From positions 346,516 through 410,515 of the forward strand of contig CAVRYN010000007.1 in NCBI GenBank assembly GCA_963725505.1: 64,000 nucleotides of DNA, read 5' to 3'. The first letter of the stretch is position 1, and each line of letters opens with the position of its first letter. The notes beneath the pieces are model-generated. The model had not been told where the DNA came from. It did no database searches and saw only the letters and a program-made list of their open reading frames with translations. Positions 17,017 to 25,842 of the stretch are shown here, one piece after another. Both the position numbers and the translations under genes were made by a program. The DNA is from Udaeobacter sp963725505. Lineage in GTDB: Bacteria; Verrucomicrobiota; Verrucomicrobiia; Chthoniobacterales; UBA10450.

Positions 17017-18204
17017 CTCGTACAACTTCCTTGTTTTCTCCGCAATTGCAGCCCAGGCAAAATTCTCTTCCGCACGTTTGCGCCCGGCTTTGCCAAATCG
17101 TTGGCGCAGTTGCCGATCGTTTATTAACTGATTGATGCGCGTTGCGAGGTCTCGCGCGAACTTTTCGGGGTTTGTTGCTTCGAATGGGCTTTCGTTCATT
17201 TGCTCCAGCGCAACGAGAAAGCCAGTTTCACCATCAACAACGACCTCTTTGATTCCGCCGACGGCGCTGGCCACAACCGCAGTTTCACAGGCCATCGCTT
17301 CAAGATTGATGATGCCGAATGGCTCGTAGATCGACGGGCAAACGAACACCGCCGCGTGCGAGTAAAGTTCGCAGGCGGTCTTTTGGTCCACCATTTCATC
17401 AATCCAGATGATTCCGCGGCGATGGGCTTTTGCACGTTCCACTGCGGTTTTCATTTCCTCCGCCATGCCCGGTGTATCCGGCGCGGCGGCGCAAAGCACG
17501 ATCTGAAAATCCCGATCCATGAATTGGATTGCGCGTACGAGATGTTGGAATCCTTTTTGGCGGGTGATCCGGCCGACAAAAAGCAAGTACGGCGTATTCG
17601 GATCAATGCCGTAATGCTCGAGCGCGGCAGTTGAATCCACCTTCCGGTATTGGTCCAGATCGATCCCATTGTGAATCACATGCACCCGCGTCGATTCGAC
17701 ATCGAACAGGCGCTCGATGTCGCGCTTGGTTTCGCTGGAAACGGCGATGACTGCATCCGCCATTTCCAACGCGGTTTTCTCTACCCAGACCGAAAAGTCA
17801 TAGCCGCCAGCGAGCTGTTCGCGCTTCCACGGCCGAAGCGGCTCGAGCGAATGGACCGTAATGACAAGCGGGATGCCATAATTCTTTTTTGCCAGAATCC
17901 CGCCAAAATGAGTGTACCACGTGTGACAGTGCACCAGGTCGGCGTCGATGTTAGTGGTGTTGAAATCGATGCATCGTCGCACTGCCCCGAAAGCGGAGCG
18001 CAGTGGCTTCGGACAGGAGAAATCGCTCGTGTCGAGTTCGAAGCCGATGACCTTGAGGTTGCCTTCTTCAAGATGCTGGTCGCCAAAGCAACGCACTTCC
18101 ACCGGCATTGTCTTTGCCAGCTCGCGCGAGAGATAACCCACGTGCACACCCGCACCGCCATAAATGTGCGGCGGATATTCGTTGGTGAGGAAAAGAACCT
18201 TCAC
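17002..18204 (-). CDS. glgA: Glycogen synthase, GT4 type (actinobacterial GlgA/GlgM-like)
   Basis: 400 residues. It opens MKVLFLTNEYPPHIYGGAGV, the Gly-rich loop seen in glycogen synthases and GlgM-type maltose-1-phosphate synthases. The donor half has LLFVGRITRQKGFQHLVRAI and VCPSIYEPFGIINLEAMACE with the EX7E motif residues. Length and opening fit the short corynebacterial-type enzyme rather than the 470-residue E. coli GlgA. It transfers glucose from ADP-glucose to glycogen or maltose-1-phosphate; which one cannot be told from sequence. No other glg genes lie nearby. Confidence 0.8.
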   Translation of the reverse strand: MKVLFLTNEYPPHIYGGAGVHVGYLSRELAKTMPVEVRCFGDQHLEEGNLKVIGFELDTSDFSCPKPLRSAFGAVRRCIDFNTTNIDADLVHCHTWYTHFGGILAKKNYGIPLVITVHSLEPLRPWKREQLAGGYDFSVWVEKTALEMADAVIAVSSETKRDIERLFDVESTRVHVIHNGIDLDQYRKVDSTAALEHYGIDPNTPYLLFVGRITRQKGFQHLVRAIQFMDRDFQIVLCAAAPDTPGMAEEMKTAVERAKAHRRGIIWIDEMVDQKTACELYSHAAVFVCPSIYEPFGIINLEAMACETAVVASAVGGIKEVVVDGETGFLVALEQMNESPFEATNPEKFARDLATRINQLINDRQLRQRFGKAGRKRAEENFAWAAIAEKTRKLYETLKR

Positions 18205-18220
18205 GCGCGTTTAGGTCGTT

Positions 18221-18282
18221 GTAGCGGCGCCTGTGTCAAGCGCCGAATCAGCGGAACCGGCGTTTCGTATTAACGCCCGATA
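18221..18282. repeat. Dispersed palindromic repeat
   Basis: GGCGCCTGTGTCAAGCGCC at 18226-18244 is an imperfect palindrome, followed by GGCGTTTCGTATTAACGCC, a second stem. Related to the block at 7921-7950. It lies between the glgA start and the usp stop and could also act as a transcription terminator for usp. Confidence 0.5.
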
Positions 18283-18285
18283 CAC

Positions 18286-18709
18286 TTACTTCGCGCGCAC
18301 CAGCAGCACCGGCACATCGACCGCGTGGCGAACTTTGTCTGCAGTTGCGCCGTAAAGAATGTCGCTGATCAAACGATGCCCGTGCGTTGTCATGGCGATC
18401 AGATCGACATCTCTTTCGCGGGCGAGCTTGATGATTTCGTCGGACGGTTCCCCCAAGCGCCAAAACAGCATCGCACGTGAAGCCTTCTTTCGTCAGCTCG
18501 CGCGTTCGCGTTTCCAAATACGCGCGGTCGTCTTTCATCTCCTGGCTCTCGGCGAGCTTGAGTTGCTGGAAATTTCGCGCGACCCAGCCATCGGAGACGT
18601 GGACCAGGAACAGCTTCGCGCCGGTCATGCGCGCGAGCGGTTTGATGTGGGCCAGAATAGTTTCATCGGCGGGACTGTTTTCCAGCGGGATGAGAATGTG
18701 TCGATACAT
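18286..18709 (-). pseudogene. Universal stress protein (UspA family), frameshifted
   Basis: The first 84 or so residues (MYRHILIPLENSPADETILA through GFTCDAVLALG) are in one frame and the rest (EPSDEIIKLARERDVDLIAM, THGHRLISDILYGATADKV, VPVLLVRAK) in another. Joining them gives a normal 140-residue UspA domain. The switch is at a run of five C on the plus strand (18450-18454); one base fewer restores the frame. Whether this is a sequencing error or true inactivation cannot be decided here. UspA proteins are cytoplasmic stress proteins, often ATP-binding; the Gly motif here is not canonical. Confidence 0.8.
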
Positions 18710-18717
18710 TTAAAATG

Positions 18718-18828
18718 AAGAAGCACGAATCACGAAACCAAGACGTCCAAACTCAGATTCGCCAACTCTGTATCATTCGAGTTTCAAATTTTCTTTCGAC
18801 CTTCGGCATTCAGACTTCGTCATTTGGT
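18718..18828. repeat. Probable dispersed repeat region
   Basis: The 120 bases between usp and mntH contain AAGCACGAATCACGAAACC and, inverted, segments like CTTCGGCATTCAGACTTCG, which look like degenerate GAATGACGAAG-type dispersed repeats. No gene is seen. Confidence 0.3.
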
Positions 18829-18830
18829 TG

Positions 18831-20237
18831 TTACTGCGTCGGCATAGGCAGATGGAGAAAACGATAGAACGCTTTGAGCACAGCGTCAGGCATAAACGTG
18901 TCAAAGAGCAATTTCACATTGAGCACGATGATAATCGCCGCAGTCGTCCAGCCAAGAGTTTTCAACCAAAGCCGATTGGCGAATTCCCCCATCTTGGCTC
19001 TCTCATCGGTAAACCGCATCAGCGGCCAGACGGCGAAGCCGAGTTGCATGCTCAGAACCACCTGACTGGCCACCAACAACTGCGTGGTTTTACTTTCACC
19101 AAAAATTCCGATTACGGCCACTGCAGGAATAATCGCCAGCGCTCGGGTGATTAGGCGGCGAAGCCACGGTCGCAATCGGATGTTGAGAAAACCTTCCATT
19201 ACCACCTGTCCAGCGAGCGTGCCGGTGAGAGTCGAATTCTGGCCCGAAGCGAGTAAGGCGACAGCGAAGAGCACGCTGGCAAAACCGACGCCAAGGAGTG
19301 GGCTGAGCAGTTGATAGGCATCCTGAATTGCCGCCACTTCTTGATGGCCAGACCAATGGAAAACAGAGGCGGCCAGCACCAAGATCGCAGCGTTGATAAA
19401 GAGCGCGAACATGAGCGCACCGGCCGAGTCGATGCTCGCGTACTTAATTGCCTCTCGTTTGCCTTGGGGAGTCTGCTCAAACTTGCGCGTCTGCACAATG
19501 GATGAATGCAGGTAAAGATTGTGCGGCATTACCGTCGCGCCGATGATGCCGATGCTGATATAAAGCATCTCCTGATTGGTGACGATGCGCGGCCTCGGCA
19601 CGAATCCGAGCATGACGCCTACGAGACTCGGCTTGGAGAAAATCAGCTCGGCTGCAAAGCAACTGGCGATGGTCGCGATCAACGTAATCACCAACGCCTC
19701 GATGTAACGGAAGCCCTTCGTCTGCAAGAAGAGCACGGCCAGAACATCAAACGCGGTGATAATGCATCCCCACACCAGCGGAATGCCGAAAAGGAGTTGT
19801 AAGGCGATGGCGGAGCCGACCACTTCGGCCAGATCGCACGCAGCGATAGCCGTTTCGCAGAGAATCCAGAGACACCAGACTGTCGGTGTCGAGTAGTGGT
19901 CCCGGCACGCTTGCGCGAGGTCGCGTCCGGTGGCAACGCCGAGCTTGATGCACAAATGCTGGAGCAGGATCGCCATGAAGTTAGAAATCATGACGACGAC
20001 CAGGAGCGTGTAGCCAAATTTCGCGCCTCCCGCCAAATCCGTAGCCCAGTTGCCGGGGTCCATGTAACCGACTGCCACGAGAAAACCAGGCCCGGAAAAC
20101 GCGAGCAGCTTCCTCCAAAACGAAGCTGTCGTCGGAACGACAATACTGCGATGAACTTCCGGCAGCGAGACCCTGGCGGCGCTTCTTCGCCAAGCCACGC
20201 GATGTTTCGGTGCAGTTGTGATATCAGGCCCTGGCAT
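18831..20237 (-). CDS. mntH: Nramp-family Mn2+/divalent metal transporter
   Basis: 468 residues with 11 predicted membrane helices. The helix-1 metal-binding motif is GYMDPGNWATDL and the helix-6 motif is ATVMPHNLYLHS, both canonical for Nramp proteins, which take up Mn2+ with protons. A conserved GQNSTLTGTLAGQVVMEGF segment follows. The cytoplasmic N-terminus of about 45 residues is basic. It is transcribed divergently from an MntR-type regulator, with an operator-like palindrome in its promoter, supporting manganese as substrate. Confidence 0.93.
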   Translation of the reverse strand: MPGPDITTAPKHRVAWRRSAARVSLPEVHRSIVVPTTASFWRKLLAFSGPGFLVAVGYMDPGNWATDLAGGAKFGYTLLVVVMISNFMAILLQHLCIKLGVATGRDLAQACRDHYSTPTVWCLWILCETAIAACDLAEVVGSAIALQLLFGIPLVWGCIITAFDVLAVLFLQTKGFRYIEALVITLIATIASCFAAELIFSKPSLVGVMLGFVPRPRIVTNQEMLYISIGIIGATVMPHNLYLHSSIVQTRKFEQTPQGKREAIKYASIDSAGALMFALFINAAILVLAASVFHWSGHQEVAAIQDAYQLLSPLLGVGFASVLFAVALLASGQNSTLTGTLAGQVVMEGFLNIRLRPWLRRLITRALAIIPAVAVIGIFGESKTTQLLVASQVVLSMQLGFAVWPLMRFTDERAKMGEFANRLWLKTLGWTTAAIIIVLNVKLLFDTFMPDAVLKAFYRFLHLPMPTQ

Positions 20238-20251
20238 CAGTCGTCTTGGTG

Positions 20252-20297
20252 AATTAGGTTAGACTAATTTAGTTATATTTATATATGATTCTGTCAA
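20252..20297 (-). promoter_or_regulatory. mntH promoter and probable MntR operator
   Basis: On the minus strand TTGACA (20292-20297) and TAACTA (20270-20275) are spaced by 16 bases. Immediately downstream lies AATTAGTCTAACCTAATT (20252-20269) with perfect 6-bp arms AATTAG/CTAATT. Placement over the predicted transcription start fits repression by the metal-bound MntR encoded divergently. Confidence 0.55.
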
Positions 20298-20350
20298 CAT
20301 TACAATTATTATATGGTTGACTATTATTCTAATGAGTCTAGTGTCGCCGC

Positions 20351-20791
20351 ATGCGAGTCAAGAAGACTTCCCAATCCGCCCTCGGTACTTCAGCCGCAGT
20401 GGAGGATTACCTTGAGCGCATCTTGGAACTCATTAATTCCAAAGGATATGCTCGGGTGATCGATATCGCAGCTGCATTGGAGATTTCGCAGGCGAGCGTG
20501 ACGAACATGGTGCAGCGGCTCGATGCGGAGGGGCTTCTGAAATACGAGAAATATCGCGGGCTCATTTTGACCGCAGCCGGCAAGAACCTGGCTCGCAAGA
20601 TTGTGCACCGGCACAAACTTCTCACCGATTTTCTGCGACTGCTCGGGCTGGATGACCGCGTCATTTATCATGACGTGGAAGGAATGGAACATCACATCAG
20701 CCCTTCGACTCTGCGCGCGATCCAGGCGCTGACCACGCAATTGCGACGACGACCGGCGTTACGCGCCGAGTTGGAAGCGGCCATTGCCTAG
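20351..20791 (+). CDS. mntR: MntR/DtxR-family metal-dependent transcriptional regulator
   Basis: 146 residues. The N-terminal winged helix has VEDYLERILELI and EISQASVTNMVQRLDAEGLL, followed by the dimerisation domain with IVHRHKLLTDFLRLLG and HDVEGMEHHIS. The Asp and Glu of the first helix, the His of HRHKLL and the Glu/His residues of EGMEHH match metal ligands of Bacillus MntR. The SH3-like third domain of DtxR is absent, as in MntR. Divergent to mntH with 113 bases between them, consistent with Mn-responsive repression. Confidence 0.9.
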   Translation: MRVKKTSQSALGTSAAVEDYLERILELINSKGYARVIDIAAALEISQASVTNMVQRLDAEGLLKYEKYRGLILTAAGKNLARKIVHRHKLLTDFLRLLGLDDRVIYHDVEGMEHHISPSTLRAIQALTTQLRRRPALRAELEAAIA

Positions 20792-20793
20792 GC

Positions 20794-20813
20794 TAGTGGC
20801 GCACGCGCCACTA
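20794..20813. terminator. Hairpin between convergent mntR and the CPXCG gene
   Basis: TAGTGGCG/CGCCACTA, 8-bp perfect stem with a 4-base loop, directly after the mntR stop and overlapping the stop codon of the convergent small gene. It could terminate in both directions, though no T-run follows; it may instead be a REP-type repeat. Confidence 0.45.
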
Positions 20814-20993
20814 CAGACTACAGTTAAGCCCAACAATCGCTCCAGGACGACAACGAATCGTCAGCGTAATTGGGCAGCAACAGACGGCGCAATCCTCGAT
20901 CAGGATTTGTTCCGGCTGCGAAGTATCTATCTGGATCGGAAAAATTTCGCGGCAGTGTGGGCAGGTGATCTCGGTCTGCGTGATAAGGTCCAT
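20811..20993 (-). CDS. CPXCG motif-containing cysteine-rich protein
   Basis: 60 residues. ITCPHCREIFPIQID and EDCAVCCCPITLTI give two Cys pairs, the pattern of the small CPXCG family (PF14255 type), probably zinc-binding. Function unknown in the family. The stop codon lies inside a palindromic hairpin shared with the convergent mntR. Confidence 0.75.
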   Translation of the reverse strand: MDLITQTEITCPHCREIFPIQIDTSQPEQILIEDCAVCCCPITLTIRCRPGAIVGLNCSL

Positions 20994-21038
20994 GTTGTAG
21001 CCACGTCCCCGCGACCCTAACAGCGCGCAGCGCCATAT

Positions 21039-22448
21039 TTACTGGGCACTCGATTTTGTCACGGAAAGAGATTCTTCGTCAGCAACGTCGCTCAATTTCT
21101 TAAAATGAAGTTGCTTGACGCGGCGACTATCGGCTTGTGAAACGGTGACCAGATAATTGTCGATCTTGACTTGCTCGCCCGTCTTCGGCAGGTGGCCGAG
21201 CAGATGAGTAACATAACCGCCGATGGTGCTTACATCCGCGCTCTCGAGCTCAAGCTTGGCGAGATCGTTCAGTTCATAAAGCCCGAGCGCTCCGTCCACG
21301 CTAAATTCGTTCGCGCTGATCTTGCGAAATTCTTCCTTTTCGAAATCGAACTCGTCCTGGATATCGCCGACCAACTCCTCCATTACATTTTCAAGTGTAA
21401 CCATCCCGACAGTGCCGCCGAATTCATCGACCACGATCGCCAGGTGCGCGTGCTTGCTCAGGAACAACTTCAGCAAGCTTTCCAGCGGCATCATCTCGGG
21501 CAGGGGAATCAAGTCACGCTTGATCTTCAAGAGATCAGGGTGCGGATCGCGCATCATGGGAACCAGTTCCTTGATGTGAACGAGGCCCACCGTATTATCG
21601 AGATTCTCGCGGCAGAGCGGGAAGCGCGTGTGACGAGATTCGATGGCCTTTTTCACATTGGTTTCGAAATCATCCTCCAAGTCGAGGTAAACGATTTCAC
21701 CACGCGGCGTCATGATGTCACGCACGACGCGGTCGCGCAGGTCGAGCACGTTAAAAACGAGCTCACGCCCAAGCGGAGTAACGTCGGCGGATTTTTCGCT
21801 TTGCTCGAAGATTAATCGCAATTCCTCTTCGCTGTGCGCAAGCTCGCTCGCCGGGATCGGTTGAAGCCTGAGCACTCTGTGCAAGAGGAAATTCGAAGAT
21901 TTATTCAGGAGCCAGATGGCTGGTTTAAACAAAACATAAAACGCACCAAGCAGCCCCATCAGGCGAAGTGCCACCGGCAACGGACTGGAAATTGCAATGT
22001 ATTTGGGCGCTAGTTCTCCAAACACGATGTGCAAAAAAGTGATGCCAGCGAAAGCGAGCGCGATAGCGATCCAAGTTGCGACAGCGTAGGAGTAGATGTG
22101 CACGACGGCGAGGGCCGGTTGCAAGATCGACACCAGGGACTGCTCACCAATCCACCCGAGCGCGAGGCTGGCCAGTGTCACACCTAATTGCGTCGCCGAA
22201 AGGTAAGCGTCGAGGTGTGCGCGAACGTGTTTGACGAAACGCGCGCGCAGATTGCCCTCGTCCAAAAGCGCGTCGAGCTGAGTCGTGCGCACTTTTACGA
22301 TCGAAAATTCGCAGGCGACGAAAAACGCGTTCAGCGCGACAAGCGCGGCAATCGCCACCAGTTTTCCAAGGAGCAGCATCGGCGGGTCCCATTGGGGCGC
22401 AACGCCTCTAGCGATCACTGCCGGCAGAAATATCACGGGGATGTTCAT
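21039..22448 (-). CDS. CNNM/CorC-type membrane protein with CBS domains (hemolysin family)
   Basis: 469 residues: an N-terminal DUF21/CNNM membrane domain (ALVALNAFFVACEFSIVKVR, TQLGVTLASLALGWIGEQ, FLHIVFGELAPKYIAI), then paired CBS domains (DIMTPRGEIVYLDLED; HLAIVVDEFGGTVGMVTLEN) and a C-terminal CorC/HlyC domain (FSVDGALGLYELND). Such proteins are implicated in Mg2+/Co2+ export or homeostasis; the old hemolysin label is historical. All domains are complete. Confidence 0.88.
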   Translation of the reverse strand: MNIPVIFLPAVIARGVAPQWDPPMLLLGKLVAIAALVALNAFFVACEFSIVKVRTTQLDALLDEGNLRARFVKHVRAHLDAYLSATQLGVTLASLALGWIGEQSLVSILQPALAVVHIYSYAVATWIAIALAFAGITFLHIVFGELAPKYIAISSPLPVALRLMGLLGAFYVLFKPAIWLLNKSSNFLLHRVLRLQPIPASELAHSEEELRLIFEQSEKSADVTPLGRELVFNVLDLRDRVVRDIMTPRGEIVYLDLEDDFETNVKKAIESRHTRFPLCRENLDNTVGLVHIKELVPMMRDPHPDLLKIKRDLIPLPEMMPLESLLKLFLSKHAHLAIVVDEFGGTVGMVTLENVMEELVGDIQDEFDFEKEEFRKISANEFSVDGALGLYELNDLAKLELESADVSTIGGYVTHLLGHLPKTGEQVKIDNYLVTVSQADSRRVKQLHFKKLSDVADEESLSVTKSSAQ

Positions 22449-22495
22449 TAGTCGGACGCGCGGTCTGGCATCCGAAACGAGATATCGGTCCTAGC

Positions 22496-22765
22496 TTACC
22501 AGCTGGACTTGGTTACGCCAGGGATCAAGCCTTGCGAAGCCAGTTCGCGAAAGGTGAGACGCGACATCTTGAACCGGCGAATAAAGGCGCGGCGGCGCCC
22601 GGTGACTTCGCATCGGTTCACCACACGGGTGGGGCTGGCGTCACGCGGCAACTGCGCGAGGCCGATATAATCTTTTTTCGCCTTCAACTCCGCGCGCAAC
22701 GCGGCGTATTTTTTCACCGTTGCACGCTTGCGTGCATTGCGATTGATCCAGGAAGTCTTAGCCAT
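22496..22765 (-). CDS. rpsN: 30S ribosomal protein S14
   Basis: 89 residues, MAKTSWINRNARKRATVKKY with the C-terminal RRRAFIRRFKMSRLTFRELA and GLIPGVTKSSW. This is the zinc-free (Cys-less) long S14 form. It is a primary binder in the head of the 30S subunit. Encoded alone, outside the spc operon. Confidence 0.97.
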   Translation of the reverse strand: MAKTSWINRNARKRATVKKYAALRAELKAKKDYIGLAQLPRDASPTRVVNRCEVTGRRRAFIRRFKMSRLTFRELASQGLIPGVTKSSW

Positions 22766-22821
22766 AACGGAGTGCTGACTATAATACTGGACCTACAATT
22801 TGCAACGGCGCCTAAGCGCGA

Positions 22822-23685
22822 TTAGCCCAAAGCACCTGCCCGTCGCCTTTGTTTCACGAGCGCGCTGGTGGACCGGCGACCACCAGGACGAGGAGCGCCG
22901 CGTTTTTGCCGGACAGCTTGCGTTCGGCTGAGGCTATCTTGCAAAACCTTAACAAGATCAACCACGTTGGTCGGCACCGGAGGAGCTGGCGCTTTCGTGG
23001 TGATCTCCTTGTGCTGCGCCTTTTGCTCGATGATCTCCATCAATGCCGTCCGGTATTCGTCGCGATATTTTTCCGGTTCCCAGGAAACACTCATGCTTTC
23101 GATGAGCGCTTGCGCCATTTTCAGTTCTTTATCGCTCACCGCTGTTGTCGAACCGTTCTTCAAAACGTCAGCGCTTAGAATCTCACTGGCGAAGTGCATC
23201 AGCTCGAGAATCATAAATAAGCCGTCGGGCTTAACGGCAGCGAGATGCTCGCGGTTGCTGATCACGACCTTGGCAATACCGATCTTGCCCGTTCCGCTCA
23301 GCGCCTTATGCAAAACTGCGTAGGCTTTTTCCCCACCCTTTTGCGGTTCGAGGAAATATGGCCTGTAGAAAAACTTCGGATCGACTTGTTCCAAATCCAC
23401 GAAGTCGGTGATATCGATCGAATGCGTGGACTCGATCCGCACCTTCTCGAAGTCCTCATCCTTTAGAACAACATAACGGCCGCGCTCGTATTCAAAGCCC
23501 TTCACGATTTGACCGGCTGGGACTTCTTTTGAATCTGCTTCCGCCACCTTTTTGTATCTAATTGGGCTGAGATCGCTGGATCGAAGCTGCCGGAAACTCA
23601 GTTTCTCCTCTCGCGTGGCCGGGTAAACCGCCACAGGAATATAAACCAGCCCGAAGCTGATGCTGCCTTTCCAGATGGGACGCAT
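22822..23685 (-). CDS. ku: Ku protein (bacterial non-homologous end joining)
   Basis: 287 residues. MRPIWKGSISFGLVYIPVAV is the standard opening, then SPIRYKKVAEADSKEV, VDLEQVDPKFFYRPYFLEPQ and YRDEYRTALMEIIEQK. The basic C-terminal tail (SRTQAVRQKRGAPRPGGRRS and beyond) suits DNA binding. Ku dimers bind double-strand ends and recruit LigD; no ligD gene is present in this window. Confidence 0.95.
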   Translation of the reverse strand: MRPIWKGSISFGLVYIPVAVYPATREEKLSFRQLRSSDLSPIRYKKVAEADSKEVPAGQIVKGFEYERGRYVVLKDEDFEKVRIESTHSIDITDFVDLEQVDPKFFYRPYFLEPQKGGEKAYAVLHKALSGTGKIGIAKVVISNREHLAAVKPDGLFMILELMHFASEILSADVLKNGSTTAVSDKELKMAQALIESMSVSWEPEKYRDEYRTALMEIIEQKAQHKEITTKAPAPPVPTNVVDLVKVLQDSLSRTQAVRQKRGAPRPGGRRSTSALVKQRRRAGALG

Positions 23686-23739
23686 AGGTGGATTAATTTT
23701 CTCTCATAGGAGCGTTTGCGTGTCAAATTTCAGTGCCTG

Positions 23740-23791
23740 GTAGGGACGCCCCGCTGCGGGGCGTCCGGACGACGCAGCTCGCCATCCCTAC
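23740..23791. repeat. REP-like palindrome upstream of tatA
   Basis: Core GGACGCCCCGC T GCGGGGCGTCC (23744-23766), an 11-bp perfect inverted repeat, flanked by GTAGGGA and TCCCTAC. It sits in the 173-base gap between ku and tatA and could also fold as a strong hairpin in the leader. Confidence 0.6.
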
Positions 23792-23858
23792 CCACATCGC
23801 CTTCTGGTACTCCGAAATTCCTTGCAAGTCGGGGAAACGGTCTGATCTTGCAGTCCAT

Positions 23859-24182
23859 ATGAGCTTGCTCGCCAGCTTCATGAACCTGGCAGGGCCTGAC
23901 TTGATTGTCATCCTGCTGATTATTCTGGTTTTATTCGGAGCAAAGAAACTGCCGGAACTCGCCCGCGGGATGGGCCAGGCGGTAAAGGAGTTTCAAAAGG
24001 CAAAGGACGAATTCAGCGACGAACTGCATAAGGCCGGAAAGTCTGAGCCAGAAACCGCTAAGTCCGACGTGAAAACGGCACAATCCACCGTGGCGCGAAG
24101 TGAGAACCAATCTTCAGCGAGCGGGACGCCGCCGCAGCCAACCGAGGCAGTTGCGCCCGGCGACAAAGCCGATCAGGTCTGA
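23859..24182 (+). CDS. tatA: Twin-arginine translocase TatA/TatE family subunit
   Basis: 107 residues from ATG 23859. One transmembrane helix (DLIVILLIILVLFGAKKLPE) with the FG-KKLPEL hinge, then the amphipathic helix ELARGMGQAVKEFQKAKDEF and a long polar tail. It oligomerises to form the Tat protein-conducting element. A second ATG at 23880 is possible; an open frame reaching 23733 reads through a repeat and is not native. TatB/TatC are not in the window. Confidence 0.88.
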   Translation: MSLLASFMNLAGPDLIVILLIILVLFGAKKLPELARGMGQAVKEFQKAKDEFSDELHKAGKSEPETAKSDVKTAQSTVARSENQSSASGTPPQPTEAVAPGDKADQV

Positions 24183-24242
24183 TTGCTGAAAAAACGACGC
24201 GATACATTCGCACGACGGGCAGGTTGTGCGCACTATCTGTCC

Positions 24243-24306
24243 GGAGTTCCGTGTTTACGCGGCTTTGCGCACAGGCGCTGTCGTTACCACCTGAAGGCGG
24301 AACTCC
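24243..24306. repeat. GGAGTTCCG inverted repeat between tatA and acpP-like gene
   Basis: GGAGTTCCGTGTTTACGCGG (24243-24262) and CCACCTGAAGGCGGAACTCC (24287-24306) are imperfect inverted arms. It fills part of the 197-base gap; no other gene is visible there. Confidence 0.55.
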
Positions 24307-24379
24307 AAACCAAAATAATTCGCCGCCGCGCTGCGCGTTTGACCTCACCCGCGATCTACGGCAAAATCGCGGCTCGCTT

Positions 24380-24649
24380 ATGTCCGAGCCTGATTTGCGC
24401 GACCAAATTAAGCAAATGCTTGTGAAAAATCTGATGCTGCAAGTTACTCCTGAGCAGATCGGCGATGATTTGCCACTTTTCGGCCCAGATGGACTCGGCC
24501 TGGATTCCATTGACGCGTTGGAGCTGGTGGTAAGCATGGAAAAAACATTTGGAGTCGGCGTGCCCAGCTCCGAGGTAGCTGGTAAAGCGCTTCGCACCGT
24601 AAATACGATCCACGATTATATTCTCGAAAAACGTGCGGCGGCTGCTTAG
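24380..24649 (+). CDS. Acyl carrier protein
   Basis: 89 residues from ATG 24380. The phosphopantetheine site is GLGLDSIDALELV, with the modified Ser in DSI. It is acidic and helical as expected. The sequence is not that of the core fatty-acid ACP (EDLGADSLD type) but closer to secondary ACPs of the phosphopantetheine-binding family, so it may serve a dedicated lipid or polyketide step. Tail-to-tail with the hydrolase gene with 4 bases of overlap. Confidence 0.85.
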   Translation: MSEPDLRDQIKQMLVKNLMLQVTPEQIGDDLPLFGPDGLGLDSIDALELVVSMEKTFGVGVPSSEVAGKALRTVNTIHDYILEKRAAAA

Positions 24650-25551
24650 GTCGTGTTCGGGCAACGTCCGTCGGCACTACAAATGAGATCCTTCAAGATC
24701 TCGCGCATATGACGGATGGGCAGCGAATAGTGTCCGGCCTCATCAATGAAACGCGCTTTGCAGTTGGGCAAACGTTTTGCGACCTGTTCGGCGAGACGAA
24801 TTGAGAAAGCGCGGTCTTGCTTCCCATGCCATAATCGAACTGGCACCTGTACATCTTCAATGGCAAATCCCCACGGCTGCGCGTAAATCTGTGCGTCAGC
24901 CATCACGCCTTCAGCCGAGCCGCGCCAGGCGCGCCGTTGGCTTTCAAAAATGGCTTCGAACGCCGCAGCGTCGCGCAAGCTTTCAGCATCGCACGGTCGC
25001 AACATTAACATTTTTAACAGCAGCGGACGAAAGCGCACAGGCGGCCGCAACGACAGAACCGGCCGCGCCAGATGAAAGAATCTGCGCAAGAGTCGCGGTC
25101 GGGTTCGATAAAGGGCCAGCATCCAGCGGTAAAGCGGCAGCAATCCTTCGGCATCAACGAGTTCCGCCATTGGAGGCGCGCCACCGACTATTGCGATTGC
25201 CTGCACCCGCTCGCGCATCGCAATGGCCGTCGCGTATGCGTACGGTGCGCCGCCGGATATCGCCAGCATTCGAAACTCGCGGACACCGAGATGGTCGACG
25301 ATTCGTTCTACAACGCGTGGCCAATCGCTCAACTTGCGATCGGGTTGCAGGCTCGAGCCACTGATGCCTGGCCGATCAGGTGAAATGACGCGAATACCAA
25401 GTTCACGCGCCGGTTCGGCTGTGAGTCGCGCCATGGTGCGTGAGCTCGGCCAACCGTGGCAAAATATCAGCGGCACTCCATTTGCGTCGCCATATTCTTC
25501 AAAAGCAACGACAGCGCCATCTTGGAGTTGGATAAAGTTTTCGTTACTCAT
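24646..25551 (-). CDS. Alpha/beta hydrolase
   Basis: 301 residues with the fold's landmarks: PLIFCHGWPSSR oxyanion strand, nucleophile elbow LAISGGAPYA (Ser), acid in WHGKQDRAFS and catalytic His in DEAGHYSLP. It is close to soluble epoxide hydrolase/haloperoxidase-like hydrolases. Substrate unknown. Convergent with the ACP gene, so not obviously linked. Confidence 0.85.
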   Translation of the reverse strand: MSNENFIQLQDGAVVAFEEYGDANGVPLIFCHGWPSSRTMARLTAEPARELGIRVISPDRPGISGSSLQPDRKLSDWPRVVERIVDHLGVREFRMLAISGGAPYAYATAIAMRERVQAIAIVGGAPPMAELVDAEGLLPLYRWMLALYRTRPRLLRRFFHLARPVLSLRPPVRFRPLLLKMLMLRPCDAESLRDAAAFEAIFESQRRAWRGSAEGVMADAQIYAQPWGFAIEDVQVPVRLWHGKQDRAFSIRLAEQVAKRLPNCKARFIDEAGHYSLPIRHMREILKDLICSADGRCPNTT

Positions 25552-25653
25552 TTTAAAACGCGGATAACTCTTTTATCGCTTGTATTGCAAGCGTCCAATC
25601 TGTAGTCCAGAATGTACTGTGAATAGAGCGCCCTGAGCTTCGCAGAGTTGGTT

Positions 25654-25842
25654 ATGAATGATTACTCAGAACCTCGCCCGGGAAAAATCGAGCTGCATGG
25701 CAACGGCCTCGGCGCACCATCATCAGAGGAGGTGGAAAAACGCGCGAGGGAAATTGCGTTAATCGACGAGCGCGACCCGGATGAATTTACCGAGGCGGAT
25801 TGGAAACAGGCGCGACAGAGAATTGATGGGCGAAGAAAATAA
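25654..25842 (+). CDS. Small acidic protein, first gene of the egt operon
   Basis: 62 residues from ATG 25654. It contains EEVEKRAREIALIDERDPDE followed by FTEADWKQARQRIDG. The pattern RAREIA...RDPDEFTEADW...AR resembles small DUF2934-like proteins of soil bacteria, but I do not recognise a defined function. It overlaps the next small gene by 17 bases and is followed by egtB and egtD on the same strand. Confidence 0.6.
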   Translation: MNDYSEPRPGKIELHGNGLGAPSSEEVEKRAREIALIDERDPDEFTEADWKQARQRIDGRRK

